64,000 bases of DNA from Siphonodentalium dalli (lineage: Eukaryota; Mollusca; Scaphopoda; Gadilida; Siphonodentaliidae), in the NCBI GenBank assembly GCA_032622095.1, contig CP136068.1:13251729-13315728 (forward strand), given 5' to 3'. A program made the translations under genes and the position numbers. Shown in pieces: positions 39,101-50,205 of the stretch; position 1 is the first letter of the stretch; each line of letters opens with the position of its first letter. The notes under the pieces are model-generated. The model saw only the letters and a program-made list of their open reading frames with translations, was not told the DNA's origin and made no database searches.

Positions 39101-42100
39101 ATGGCAATAAAATCCAAATTCTGGCGTAATGTAATGTCTAACTATGTATGCTTCGCAAATCAGATCACAATTATGTCATTTTTCACCACCTTTGTCCATC
39201 ATAAGCCGAAATACGAAAAATTCGATTTTTCTGCTTTAAGAGATGTGCAAACATGACCCTATGTAATTCCTACTACCTCTGCGTGAAGCTGTGTCATATC
39301 TATGCTAAATAAAACTGATTTTACACATTTCTTTGTTCTCGTTCCCCAGCAATCATGGTTATTTTAACCCCACTGTATCTGAAGATGGTTGATCTACTGG
39401 GGAAATTTTGGTGGAAATTTGTCCATGTCGTTGCCAATGATGGGAACGTCCCTTCCTAAATAAAAGAATTAATAGTTGGGAATTGATCAGTACTGTCTGC
39501 AGTTCAACATAAAAAATTATGGGTGTCTCAGGGTCATCTCATGCCGAGATTTGCCATATTTGGGAAAATTCTTAAAATATGTGGAAATTTTGGTAAAATT
39601 TGGTAATTAAACTAACAGAAGGTGCCTTTAATGGGCATGAAGCGCATGTATATAGCGGCATAGACAATACGTGCAAATCATGTTTCAGATGATATGCTTA
39701 GTTGACCAAAATTGTCCGGGTTTCTGAATAAATAGTTAGATTTTTACACCCCACCCCCCTTGCATCAGGAAGATAGGAATTTCCAAGTGGTCGACAAGTT
39801 GGCAGCTGCATGGTTAAAAATACTCGAGACATCAAGTTTATGCTGATGGTCAGATGTCCACAAATAGATAAAGATATCGATGTGAGGTTATTTCTCTCTT
39901 AAAGTGGCACACCAGATACAGAATAACGATAAATAAATGAAAATCTCACTATGGTTATTAGGTGCAAATATTCCCCACTTCCTGAAAAATGGCAATAAAA
40001 TCCAAATTCTGGCGTAATGTAATGTCTAACTATGTATGCTTCGCAAATCAGATCACAATTATGTCATTTTTCACCACCTTTGTCCATCATAAGCCGAAAT
40101 ACGAAAAATTCGATTTTTCTGCTTTAAGAGATGTGCAAACATGACCCTATGTAATTCCTACTACCTCTGCGTGAAGCTGTGTCATATCTATGCTAAATAA
40201 AACTGATTTTACACATTTCTTTGTTCTCGTTCCCCAGCAATCATGGTTATTTTAACCCCACTGTATCTGAAGATGGTTGATCTACTGGGGAAATTTTGGT
40301 GGAAATTTGTCCATGTCGTTGCCAATGATGGGAACGTCCCTTCCTAAATAAAAGAATTAATAGTTGGGAATTGATCAGTACTGTCTGCAGTTCAACATAA
40401 ACAATTATGGGTGTCTCAGGGTCATCTCATGCCGAGATTTGCCATATTTGGGAAAATTCTTAAAATATGTGGAAATTTTGGTAAAATTTGGTAATTAAAC
40501 TAACAGAAGGTGCCTTTAATGGGCATGAAGCGCATGTATATAGCGGCATAGACAATACGTGCAAATCATGTTTCAGATGATATGCTTAGTTGACCAAAAT
40601 TGTCCGGGTTTCTGAATAAATAGTTAGATTTTTACACCCCAACCCCCTTGCATCAGGAAGATAGGAATTTCCAAGTGGTCGACAAGTTGGCAGCTGCATG
40701 GTTAAAAATACTCGAGACATCAAGTTTATGCTGATGGTCAGATGTCCACAAATAGATAAAGATATCGATGTGAGGTTATTTCTCTCTTAAAGTGGCACAC
40801 CAGATACAGAATAACGATAAATAAATGAAAATCTCACTAAGGTTATTAGGTGCAAATATTCCCCACTTCCTGAAAAATGGCAATAAAATCCAAATTCTGG
40901 CGTAATGTAATGTCTAACTATGTATGCTTCGCAAATCAGATCACAATTATGTCATTTTTCACCACCTTTGTCCATCATAAGCCGAAATACGAAAAATTCG
41001 ATTTTTCTGCTTTAAGAGATGTGCAAACATGACCCTATGTAATTCCTACTACCTCTGCGTGAAGCTGTGTCATATCTATGCTAAATAAAACTGATTTTAC
41101 ACATTTCTTTGTTCTCGTTCCCCCGCAATCATGGTTATTTTAACCCCACTGTATCTGAAGATGGTTGATCTACTGGGGAAATTTTGGTGGAAATTTGTCC
41201 ATGTCGTTGCCAATGATGGGAACGTCCCTTCCTAAATAAAAGAATTAATAGTTGGGAATTGATCAGTACTGTCTGCAGTTCAACATAAAAAATTATGGGT
41301 GTCTCAGGGTCATCTCATGCCGAGATTTGCCATATTTGGGAAAATTCTTAAAATATGTGGAAATTTTGGTAAAATTTGGTAATTAAACTAACAGAAGGTG
41401 CCTTTAATGGGCATGAAGCGCATGTATATAGCGGCATAGACAATACGTGCAAATCATGTTTCAGATGATATGCTTAGTTGACCAAAATTGTCCGGGTTTC
41501 TGAATAAATAGTTAGATTTTTACACCCCACCCCCCTTGCATCAGGAAGATAGGAATTTCCAAGTGGTCGACAAGTTGGCAGCTGCATGGTTAAAAATACT
41601 CGAGACATCAAGTTTATGCTGATGGTCAGATGTCCACAAATAGATAAAGATATCGATGTGAGGTTATTTCTCTCTTAAAGTGGCACACCAGATACAGAAT
41701 AACGATAAATAAATGAAAATCTCACTATGGTTATTAGGTGCAAATATTCCCCACTTCCTGAAAAATGGCAATAAAATCCAAATTCTGGCGTAATGTAATG
41801 TCTAACTATGTATGCTTCGCAAATCAGATCACAATTATGTCATTTTTCACCACCTTTGTCCATCATAAGCCGAAATACGAAAAATTCGATTTTTCTGCTT
41901 TAAGAGATTTGCAAACATGACCCTATGTAATTCCTACTACCTCTGCGTGAAGCTGTGTCATATCTATGCTAAATAAAACTGATTTTACACATTTCTTTGT
42001 TCTCGTTCCCCAGCAATCATGGTTATTTTAACCCCACTGTATCTGAAGATGGTTGATCTACTGGGGAAATTTTGGTGGAAATTTGTCCATGTCGTTGCCA

Positions 42101-45100
42101 ATGATGGGAACGTCCCTTCCTAAATAAAAGAATTAATAGTTGGGAATTGATCAGTACTGTCTGCAGTTCAACATAAACAATTATGGGTGTCTCAGGGTCA
42201 TCTCATGCCGAGATTTGCCATATTTGGGAAAATTCTTAAAATATGTGGAAATTTTGGTAAAATTTGGTAATTAAACTAACAGAAGGTGCCTTTAATGGGC
42301 ATGAAGCGCATGTATATAGCGGCATAGACAATACGTGCAAATCATGTTTCAGATGATATGCTTAGTTGACCAAAATTGTCCGGGTTTCTGAATAAATAGT
42401 TAGATTTTTACACCCCACCCCCCTTGCATCAGGAAGATAGGAATTTCCAAGTGGTCGACAAGTTGGCAGCTGCATGGTTAAAAATACTCGAGACATCAAG
42501 TTTATGCTGATGGTCAGATGTCCACAAATAGATAAAGATATCGATGTGAGGTTATTTCTCTCTTAAAGTGGCACACCAGATACAGAATAACGATAAATAA
42601 ATGAAAATCTCACTAAGGTTATTAGGTGCAAATATTCCCCACTTCCTGAAAAATGGCAATAAAATCCAAATTCTGGCGTAATGTAATGTCTAACTATGTA
42701 TGCTTCGCAAATCAGATCACAATTATGTCATTTTTCACCACCTTTGTCCATCATAAGCCGAAATACGAAAAATTCGATTTTTCTGCTTTAAGAGATGTGC
42801 AAACATGACCCTATGTAATTCCTACTACCTCTGCGTGAAGCTGTGTCATATCTATGCTAAATAAAACTGATTTTACACATTTCTTTGTTCTCGTTCCCCC
42901 GCAATCATGGTTATTTTAACCCCACTGTATCTGAAGATGGTTGATCTACTGGGGAAATTTTGGTGGAAATTTGTCCATGTCGTTGCCAATGATGGGAACG
43001 TCCCTTCCTAAATAAAAGAATTAATAGTTGGGAATTGATCAGTACTGTCTGCAGTTCAACATAAAAAATTATGGGTGTCTCAGGGTCATCTCATGCCGAG
43101 ATTTGCCATATTTGGGAAAATTCTTAAAATATGTGGAAATTTTGGTAAAATTTGGTAATTAAACTAACAGAAGGTGCCTTTAATGGGCATGAAGCGCATG
43201 TATATAGCGGCATAGACAATACGTGCAAATCATGTTTCAGATGATATGCTTAGTTGACCAAAATTGTCCGGGTTTCTGAATAAATAGTTAGATTTTTACA
43301 CCCACCCCCCTTGCATCAGGAAGATAGGAATTTCCAAGTGGTCGACAAGTTGGCAGCTGCATGGTTAAAAATACTCGAGACATCAAGTTTATGCTGATGG
43401 TCAGATGTCCACAAATAGATAAAGATATCGATGTGAGGTTATTTCTCTCTTAAAGTGGCACACCAGATACAGAATAACGATAAATAAATGAAAATCTCAC
43501 TAAGGTTATTAGGTGCAAATATTCCCCACTTCCTGAAAAATGGCAATAAAATCCAAATTCTGGCGTAATGTAATGTCTAACTATGTATGCTTCGCAAATC
43601 AGATCACAATTATGTCATTTTTCACCACCTTTGTCCATCATAAGCCGAAATACGAAAAATTCGATTTTTCTGCTTTAAGAGATGTGCAAACATGACCCTA
43701 TGTAATTCCTACTACCTCTGCGTGAAGCTGTGTCATATCTATGCTAAATAAAACTGATTTTACACATTTCTTTGTTCTCGTTCCCCAGCAATCATGGTTA
43801 TTTTAACCCCACTGTATCTGAAGATGGTTGATCTACTGGGGAAATTTTGGTGGAAATTTGTCCATGTCGTTGCCAATGATGGGAACGTCCCTTCCTAAAT
43901 AAAAGAATTAATAGTTGGGAATTGATCAGTACTGTCTGCAGTTCAACATAAAAAATTATGGGTGTCTCAGGGTCATCTCATGCCGAGATTTGCCATATTT
44001 GGGAAAATTCTTAAAATATGTGGAAATTTTGGTAAAATTTGGTAATTAAACTAACAGAAGGTGCCTTTAATGGGCATGAAGCGCATGTATATAGCGGCAT
44101 AGACAATACGTGCAAATCATGTTTCAGATGATATGCTTAGTTGACCAAAATTGTCCGGGTTTCTGAATAAATAGTTAGATTTTTACACCCCACCCCCTTG
44201 CATCAGGAAGATAGGAATTTCCAAGTGGTCGACAAGTTGGCAGCTGCATGGTTAAAAATACTCGAGACATCAAGTTTATGCTGATGGTCAGATGTCCACA
44301 AATAGATAAAGATATCGATGTGAGGTTATTTCTCTCTTAAAGTGGCACACCAGATACAGAATAACGATAAATAAATGAAAATCTCACTAAGGTTATTAGG
44401 TGCAAATATTCCCCACTTCCTGAAAAATGGCAATAAAATCCTAATTCTGGCGTAATGTAATGTCTAACTATGTATGCTTCGCAAATCAGATCACAATTAT
44501 GTCATTTTTCACCACCTTTGTCCATCATAAGCCGAAATACGAAACGATTTTTCTGCTTTAGAGATGTGCAAACATGACCCTATGTAATTCCTACTACCTC
44601 TGCGTGAAGCTGTGTCATATCTATGCTAAATAAAACTGATTTTACACATTTCTTTGTTCTCGTTCCCCAGCAATCATGGTTATTTTAACCCCACTGTATC
44701 TGAAGATGGTTGATCTACTGGGGAAATTTTGGTGGAAATTTGTCCATGTCGTTGCCAATGATGGGAACGTCCCTTCCTAAATAAAAGAATTAATAGTTGG
44801 GAATTGATCAGTACTGTCTGCAGTTCAACATAAAAAATTATGGGTGTCTCAGGGTCATCTCATGCCGAGATTTGCCATATTTGGGAAAATTCTTAAAATA
44901 TGTGGAAATTTTGGTAAAATTTGGTAATTAAACTAACAGAAGGTGCCTTTAATGGGCATGAAGCGCATGTATATAGCGGCATAGACAATACGTGCAAATC
45001 ATGTTTCAGATGATATGCTTAGTTGACCAAAATTGTCCGGGTTTCTGAATAAATAGTTAGATTTTTACACCCCACCCCCCTTGCATCAGGAAGATAGGAA

Positions 45101-46330
45101 TTTCCAAGTGGTCGACAAGTTGGCAGCTGCATGGTTAAAAATACTCGAGACATCAAGTTTATGCTGATGGTCAGATGTCCACAAATAGATAAAGATATCG
45201 ATGTGAGGTTATTTCTCTCTTAAAGTGGCACACCAGATACAGAATAACGATAAATAAATGAAAATCTCACTAAGGTTATTAGGTGCAAATATTCCCCACT
45301 TCCTGAAAAATGGCAATAAAATCCTAATTCTGGCGTAATGTAATGTCTAACTATGTATGCTTCGCAAATCAGATCACAATTATGTCATTTTTCACCACCT
45401 TTGTCCATCATAAGCCGAAATACGAAACGATTTTTCTGCTTTAGAGATGTGCAAACATGACCCTATGTAATTCCTACTACCTCTGCGTGAAGCTGTGTCA
45501 TATCTATGCTAAATAAAACTGATTTTACACATTTCTTTGTTCTCGTTCCCCAGCAATCATGGTTATTTTAACCCCACTGTATCTGAAGATGGTTGATCTA
45601 CTGGGGAAATTTTGGTGGAAATTTGTTCATGTCGTTGCCAATGATGGGAACGTCCCTTCCTAAATAAAAGAATTAATAGTTGGGAATTGATCAGTACTGT
45701 CTGCAGTTCAACATAAAAAATTATGGGTGTCTCAGGGTCATCTCATGCCGAGATTTGCCATATTTGGGAAAATTCTTAAAATATGTGGAAATTTTGGTAA
45801 AATTTGGTAATTAAACTAACAGAAGGTGCCTTTAATGGGCATGAAGCGCATGTATATAGCGGCATAGACAATACGTGCAAATCATGTTTAAGATGATATG
45901 CTTAGTTGACCAAAATTGTCCGGGTTTCTGAATAAATAGTTAGATTTTTACACCCCACCCCCCTTGCATCAGGAAGATAGGAATTTCCAAGTGGTCGACA
46001 AGTTGGCAGCTGCATGGTTAAAAATACTCGAGACATCAAGTTTATGCTGATGGTCAGATGTCCACAAATAGATAAAGATATCGATGTGAGGTTATTTCTC
46101 TCTTAAAGTGGCACACCAGATACAGAATAACGATAAATAAATGAAAATCTCACTATGGTTATTAGGTGCAAATATTCCCCACTTCCTGAAAAATGGCAAT
46201 AAAATCCAAATTCTGGCGTAATGTAATGTCTAACTATGTATGCTTCGCAAATCAGATCACAATTATGTCATTTTTCACCACCTTTGTCCATCATAAGCCG
46301 AAATACGAAAAATTCGATTTTTCTGCTTTA
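24141..46330. repeat. Satellite array: 25 monomers of ~887 bp
   Basis: TTAAGAGATGTGCAAACATG (with minor variants) starts monomers at 24141, 25052, 25939, 26826, 27714, 28601, 29480, 30367, 31253, 32140, 33028, 33917, 34805, 35693, 36577, 37465, 38349, 39236, 40124, 41012, 41900, 42788, 43675, 44558 and 45441. The typical period is 883-889 bp. The first is 24 bp longer through a small internal duplication of the AATTTTGGTGGAAATTTG text, and the monomer at 28,601 has an 8 bp deletion. Monomers are stop-dense in all frames; no gene lies anywhere in these 22 kb. Diagnostic variants recur in blocks (see findings). Both edges are sharp and abut copies of the same 451 bp TIR element. Confidence 0.95.
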
Positions 46331-46753
46331 GGTTAGAAGGAACTAAATGTTTTCCATAGGCCACAGTGTTAACGTTTGACCACGCCCACGCTAAATTTTC
46401 GAGTTCCGAAGTGCACGATGCATGCGTTCGTAAAGACCAACCCTTTCGGAATCTGTTCGCACATAGGAGTACCTTTCGAGCCACGCCTTTTTTAAAAACC
46501 AGCATATGTTTTCCACACTACCCCACTTTTTGAACAGAATTTGACAGTCTGACGAAAGCCAATACACAGCCTCAATATCCCGCCATTGTTTGGACACGAA
46601 CGCATTTCAGACTAGGAAACGCCCACGTTTTTACATGCTATGGGTATTATATTTCTTGAATTTGTAAAATTATTTGACATATTATACGCCAATCGCGCGC
46701 CAGAATTTTTTAAACTCGTATTCGAGATACCCTGTAAAAACGAAAGGGACGTA
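46331..46753. mobile_element. 451 bp TIR element, copy B, interrupted by the Polinton
   Basis: Starts with GGTTAGAAGGAACTAAAT immediately after the last satellite monomer (…CTGCTTTA). It follows copy A with only a few differences (one deleted A near 46,434; C to A near 46,532; C to A near 46,738). It departs from copy A after GGGACGTA, 27 bp short of the expected end. From there the Polinton terminal repeat begins, so the Polinton inserted into this copy. The missing 27 bp should lie beyond the right end of the window. Confidence 0.85.
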
Positions 46754-47218
46754 AGTAGTAATGGGGGGCACTATGGCCCAGTACCCCCCAGTGGGGGGCA
46801 CTATGGCCCAGTACCCCCCAGTGGGGGGCACTATGGCCCAGTACCCCCCAGTGGGGGGCACTATGGCCCAGTACCCCCCAGTGGGGGGCACTATGGCCCA
46901 GTATCGAATACTGGACCATAGATCGTCCAGTATTCGATACTGGGCCATAGTGCCCCCCAGTGGGGGCACTATGGCCCAGTATCGAATACTGGACGATCTA
47001 TGGTCCAGTATTCGATACTGGGCCATAGTGCCCCCCACTGGGGGGTACTGGGCCATAGTGCCCCCCACTGGGGGGTACTGGGCCATAGTGCCCCACTGGG
47101 GGTACTGGGCCATAGTGCCCCCCACTGATGGGTACTGGGCCATAGTTCCCCCCTGAGGATAGATATTCCTGTCATTGATGTGATATTTCTGATCGGAAAA
47201 AATGAAAATGGACTTAGA
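46754..47218. repeat. Polinton left terminal inverted repeat
   Basis: Five ~30 bp direct units (CACTATGGCCCAGTACCCCC + CAGTGGGGGG) are followed by two long hairpins (46,883-46,958 and 46,962-47,036), then the same units in inverse orientation to 47,153. A unique ~65 bp tail shared with the right end finishes the repeat (GATATTTCTGATCGG ... GGACTTAGA). Because the repetitive part is itself a palindrome, each terminal repeat could fold on its own. Open frames running through it are artefacts of the 30 bp period. Confidence 0.9.
46883..47036. repeat. Twin 75-76 bp hairpins with complementary loops
   Basis: Each hairpin has a ~34 bp stem (GCACTATGGCCCAGTATCGA onward) and an 8-nt loop. The first loop is CATAGATC and the second GATCTATG, which are reverse complements. 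The same pair occurs at the right end (63,813-63,887 and 63,891-63,966). Confidence 0.88.
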
Positions 47219-47598
47219 CATTTTTTCATTACTAATTTTAAAGTTTGTATAATTCTGACCAGAGATGACACATCGACACGAACAGAATCAATTGGTGGGG
47301 ATCCTACTGTGAAAACGATTTTGTTGAAATTTATCATTTATTTTTCAAAAACAAGAACAAGAACAATGAACAATAATATATTATTATACATCAATAATAT
47401 TAACAAAGAACAATAATTTATGTACAAAACAAGGTCTCAGATTTGAAGAAACTTAATTGAACATCCTACAACATCCTACAACATCCTACGCTGAATCAAT
47501 AACAAAAGAGTCTATTTTGTGGAGTTGTTGACACATTCGTTGTTATCTTCGTCTTCTTTGCGTTGTATGTATATCAGCCGTCGATGTCCTGGTGAAGT
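47219..47598. other. Polinton 3' flank, no gene seen
   Basis: AT-rich sequence downstream of the minus-strand protease gene. Contains a three-fold AACATCCTAC repeat (about 47,460-47,489) and, on the minus strand, AATAAA near 47,336 that could serve as a polyadenylation signal for the leftmost minus-strand transcript. A 78-codon open frame on the plus strand (47,180-47,416) starts inside the terminal repeat and has no motif. Confidence 0.5.
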
Positions 47599-48072
47599 TT
47601 AATTCAACAGCAAATTTGCTTTTCTGTATAATCGACCATAGTGCTTTCCAAACCATCGAACTATTGTTCTGTCATTCTTGAAGAAATCCCGAGAATTGAA
47701 TAATATTTTCATCCTCTTTCCTTTCATCATGTGGTGGAGTGCGAATATACAATATAATCCACACACATTTGTCGCACGATGTTGATATCGTGTTGTATTC
47801 ATAGTCCATGCTGATGAGTTCCTTTTTATGAATGGTAACATATATCGTCTCGGTGGTGGTAGTCCAAATGAGTCGAAGTATACAGCTGATCTTCCCTTGA
47901 ATAACATCAATGTCCAGTGTTCTCCTGGCTGATCCGATGAGTGCGTGTTCACAATATATGCTTGAATATGCTGTGGTTTCTTCTCTGGTAACAGATCTCT
48001 AGCACAAACATGTGTGTTAAGTTTACACAACCAGGAATTGTCCAGAATATATTGAAGTTCAGCTGTCTGCAT
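47599..48072 (-). CDS. PRO: Adenain-like cysteine protease (virion maturation)
   Basis: A 157-residue protein of the Ulp1/adenain clan (CE). Polinton and adenoviral members cleave capsid and core proteins during virion maturation. Visible catalytic elements are His52 in GEHW, Asp67 in VYFDSFG, Gln97 in RYQHR and Cys104 in NVCGLYC, in the expected H-D-Q-C order with the hallmark D-S-(F/Y)-G and C-G. Length is slightly under adenain (~200), as usual for Polintons. It is the most distal gene of the minus-strand morphogenesis block. Its start overlaps the end of the upstream gene by 14 bp, implying a shared transcript or very tight packing. No breaks were seen. Confidence 0.9.
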   Translation of the reverse strand: MQTAELQYILDNSWLCKLNTHVCARDLLPEKKPQHIQAYIVNTHSSDQPGEHWTLMLFKGRSAVYFDSFGLPPPRRYMLPFIKRNSSAWTMNTTRYQHRATNVCGLYCIFALHHMMKGKRMKILFNSRDFFKNDRTIVRWFGKHYGRLYRKANLLLN

Positions 48073-48517
48073 CGTTGTAATTCTCTTTGACTCGCTGTGA
48101 CCACATCAGAGTCCACTCTGCATCGAATTTTTTGCGGTTGAGCTCCAAACTGTTTCTCAGATGATCCCACATAAGGTATGCTTCGAACTTCTCCTTGCAG
48201 TGTGGGTTTAACTCCATCAGCTTCGGGAACCATCTTTCCATAACATTGTATATGTCAATTTTAATCAGCGCTAAGTCGATAAACTGGTTTGTCCAATCAT
48301 CAGTTGTAGAGAACAAACACAGAACATGTTCACGTTGACTAGGATGTTCTATTTTACATCCTTCACAGTTTGCTGACACTTCCTTGCGAATAATTTCTTG
48401 TAGTTCTTCAATCGTAGCGTTGTTGAGTGTGTCCAAGATCAGTTTTAATCTCGGAGCAACGTGTTGTGAACGTCGGTATTCTTCATAGTAGTTCCATAGC
48501 TGTGTTGTGAACTCCAT
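48059..48517 (-). CDS. Conserved Polinton protein with Cys/His cluster
   Basis: A 152-residue mostly helical, acidic/hydrophobic protein with no signal peptide or membrane span. The centre (about residues 50-68) has C-E-G-C followed by H-P-S-Q-R-E-H and then C, a spacing that could bind one zinc ion. Function unknown. The position between protease and major capsid gene suggests a virion or assembly role (inference). It overlaps the protease gene by 14 bp in another frame and ends its 5' side one base from the capsid gene stop. Comparison across Polintons would show whether the Cys/His residues are invariant. Confidence 0.75.
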   Translation of the reverse strand: MEFTTQLWNYYEEYRRSQHVAPRLKLILDTLNNATIEELQEIIRKEVSANCEGCKIEHPSQREHVLCLFSTTDDWTNQFIDLALIKIDIYNVMERWFPKLMELNPHCKEKFEAYLMWDHLRNSLELNRKKFDAEWTLMWSQRVKENYNDADS

Positions 48518-48518
48518 C

Positions 48519-49823
48519 CTAATAGTCAGTAAGCACTTCTCTCAAAGCTGTGATCTCTATTTCACTGTCGAATTCAGCATACACCAAAACGTTGACGGCT
48601 GTAGTGAGAGCTGTCAAGAACTGAAGCTCCAAACGCAGGTTCCCTGTCTTTATAGGATGTAGATGTCCCTCGTCGCTTCCTTGGTCCGGTGTCAAGTCGA
48701 AACCCCACAAACAATATCCATTCATATATTCTTTTAAATTAATGCCAATTGATTTGTTAACACCAAACATTCCTAAAGATTGATACAAAGATAAATATGA
48801 TCTGAGACATTGTTTTGTTGCGAAGTTTGGTTCAAATGGACGGTTATGTATTGTATGACCGTCTTGACTAACTTCCAATTTATTCAAACTGAAATGTTTG
48901 AAGTGGAATGGATTGGTACCCAAATCTCCATTCATATCTTTATTTTCGACCAACGCAATAAAAAGTCTCTTTGGTAATTGTCCTTGAAATAAGTGGTCTT
49001 CAATTTTTGATCTAAGTCCAGTACTAATTGTGAAAGTTTTTATTTCTACTCGTCTGATAGGTAGTTTCATTTTTGACTGGGCAATTTCTTGATTTAATTT
49101 ATTTGAGACCGCTGGAAAGAGACTAACTGTTCTGACATGGAACACTGCTGATTCGAAAACAATTTGTCCATCCTCGGAGCCAATGAGGCAAAATTTTGAT
49201 GGTGATCTGTTTAATCTGATACGAATTTCAATTCCATTTGGTAAATATTTTTCTTGAAGAAACAGATCGGTGTGTAAGCGTCCGCATAGTTCAACAAATT
49301 TACTACCAGTGATCAAACTTTCTCTAGAAGTTAATCCAGCATTAGTACCACCTTTGGTGCTCTCTTCAAATTGTTCTGCTGTATCGCCATACCACATTTC
49401 TAAATTTGCTAATTGATTATCTTTATATTCTTGAGAGTATCCCAACAGATTTTCGAAATATGCTCGGTATGGGTAAGTGTCAGAATTCGAAGTTATCAAT
49501 TTGTTGTTCAAGTAAACATCGATACTGCTGAACATGCTATGAAAGAAATTGTTAACAGGTGCTAATTCCGTAGCAGCTACCAAATTAGTTCCATCTTTTT
49601 TTGTAATTTTGAATTTCACATAAAGATAAGATTGATTAATATCTGTCCACTTTTCGGTTTGAGATGGTATGACAAACTCTATCGGAGCAGAATTATTCAG
49701 CGGTGCAATAGGATGATTTTCGATCCACTGCGATTCTGACATTGTAGCCACCGTTGGTGGAACATGTGTTATATCAAGTTCCGATTTATTGCATTCGCAT
49801 GATCCATTTACCATTTGTGCCAT
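48519..49823 (-). CDS. MCP: Major capsid protein candidate (double jelly-roll, hexon-like)
   Basis: A 434-residue protein rich in beta-strand patterns and with no membrane span. The N-terminal third carries the motif set seen in Polinton capsid genes: HPIAPLNNSAPIEFVIP, then YLYVKFKI, then VNNFFHSMFSSIDVYLN. The last reads as the 'NxxlhSlFsxvdvylNg' loop of double-jelly-roll capsids annotated in invertebrates as F54H12.2-like (recalled, not searched). Such proteins form hexon-like trimers in adenoviruses, virophages and Polintons. Neighbours agree: minor capsid and basic core gene upstream, protease downstream. Start chosen at the first Met, 2 bp after the stop of the upstream gene. Intact. 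Confidence 0.87.
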   Translation of the reverse strand: MAQMVNGSCECNKSELDITHVPPTVATMSESQWIENHPIAPLNNSAPIEFVIPSQTEKWTDINQSYLYVKFKITKKDGTNLVAATELAPVNNFFHSMFSSIDVYLNNKLITSNSDTYPYRAYFENLLGYSQEYKDNQLANLEMWYGDTAEQFEESTKGGTNAGLTSRESLITGSKFVELCGRLHTDLFLQEKYLPNGIEIRIRLNRSPSKFCLIGSEDGQIVFESAVFHVRTVSLFPAVSNKLNQEIAQSKMKLPIRRVEIKTFTISTGLRSKIEDHLFQGQLPKRLFIALVENKDMNGDLGTNPFHFKHFSLNKLEVSQDGHTIHNRPFEPNFATKQCLRSYLSLYQSLGMFGVNKSIGINLKEYMNGYCLWGFDLTPDQGSDEGHLHPIKTGNLRLELQFLTALTTAVNVLVYAEFDSEIEITALREVLTDY

Positions 49824-49825
49824 GA

Positions 49826-50200
49826 TTAATCAAAAATATCAAGAGCTCGACTGCTAGGATGATTTTTCGACTGACTTTTTCGGCGTTTGACAGCTGAATG
49901 ATTCATTTTTGAAGTCGCTACTCTTTTTCTAGGTTTTTTTCTCGAGTTCAAAATTTGATTTTTAGCTTGTGTGCCAAAAGATTTTAAAGCTTTTTTACCT
50001 TCAGACATCAACGCTTCTTTCGGACTTTTACCTTGATTAATAATTTCATCTGCAACACCAAAAGTGTGTTTTTTCGCAAGTTGTAAAGCTGTCCGACCAA
50101 GCGGTTTTAGAAATGGTATAGCAGATCTCATAACTGATTTGAAAATTGAACCAATACCATTACCATATTGCCGTGGTACGCCTCTATACACGGGGAACAT
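49826..50200 (-). CDS. Small basic pX/pVI-like virion protein
   Basis: A 124-residue protein in two parts. The N-terminal ~60 residues form a glycine-containing amphipathic segment (GNGIGSIFKSVMRSAIPFLK, then LGRTALQLAKK). The C-terminal ~45 residues are very basic (RKKPRKR, VKRRKSQSK) and look like a DNA-binding or nuclear-localising tail. Adenovirus and adintovirus core proteins pX/pVI have similar design: a membrane- or capsid-binding helix and an arginine/lysine-rich DNA-binding part, trimmed by the protease. The assignment rests on composition and position between penton and major capsid genes, not on a detected domain. Intact. Confidence 0.65.
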   Translation of the reverse strand: MFPVYRGVPRQYGNGIGSIFKSVMRSAIPFLKPLGRTALQLAKKHTFGVADEIINQGKSPKEALMSEGKKALKSFGTQAKNQILNSRKKPRKRVATSKMNHSAVKRRKSQSKNHPSSRALDIFD

Positions 50201-50205
50201 TGTTT

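Noticed and set aside
24141-46330. CRISPR-like array considered for the long regular repeats
   Set aside because: Monomers are ~887 bp and contiguous without unique spacers; the genome is eukaryotic.
46640-47221. Long overlapping open frames with GGHYGPVPPS- or YWAIVPPTGG-type repeats, on both strands
   Set aside because: They are the 30 bp unit of the Polinton terminal repeat read in frame; the unit length is a multiple of three, so stops never appear. The mirror frames at 63,671-63,998 are rejected for the same reason.
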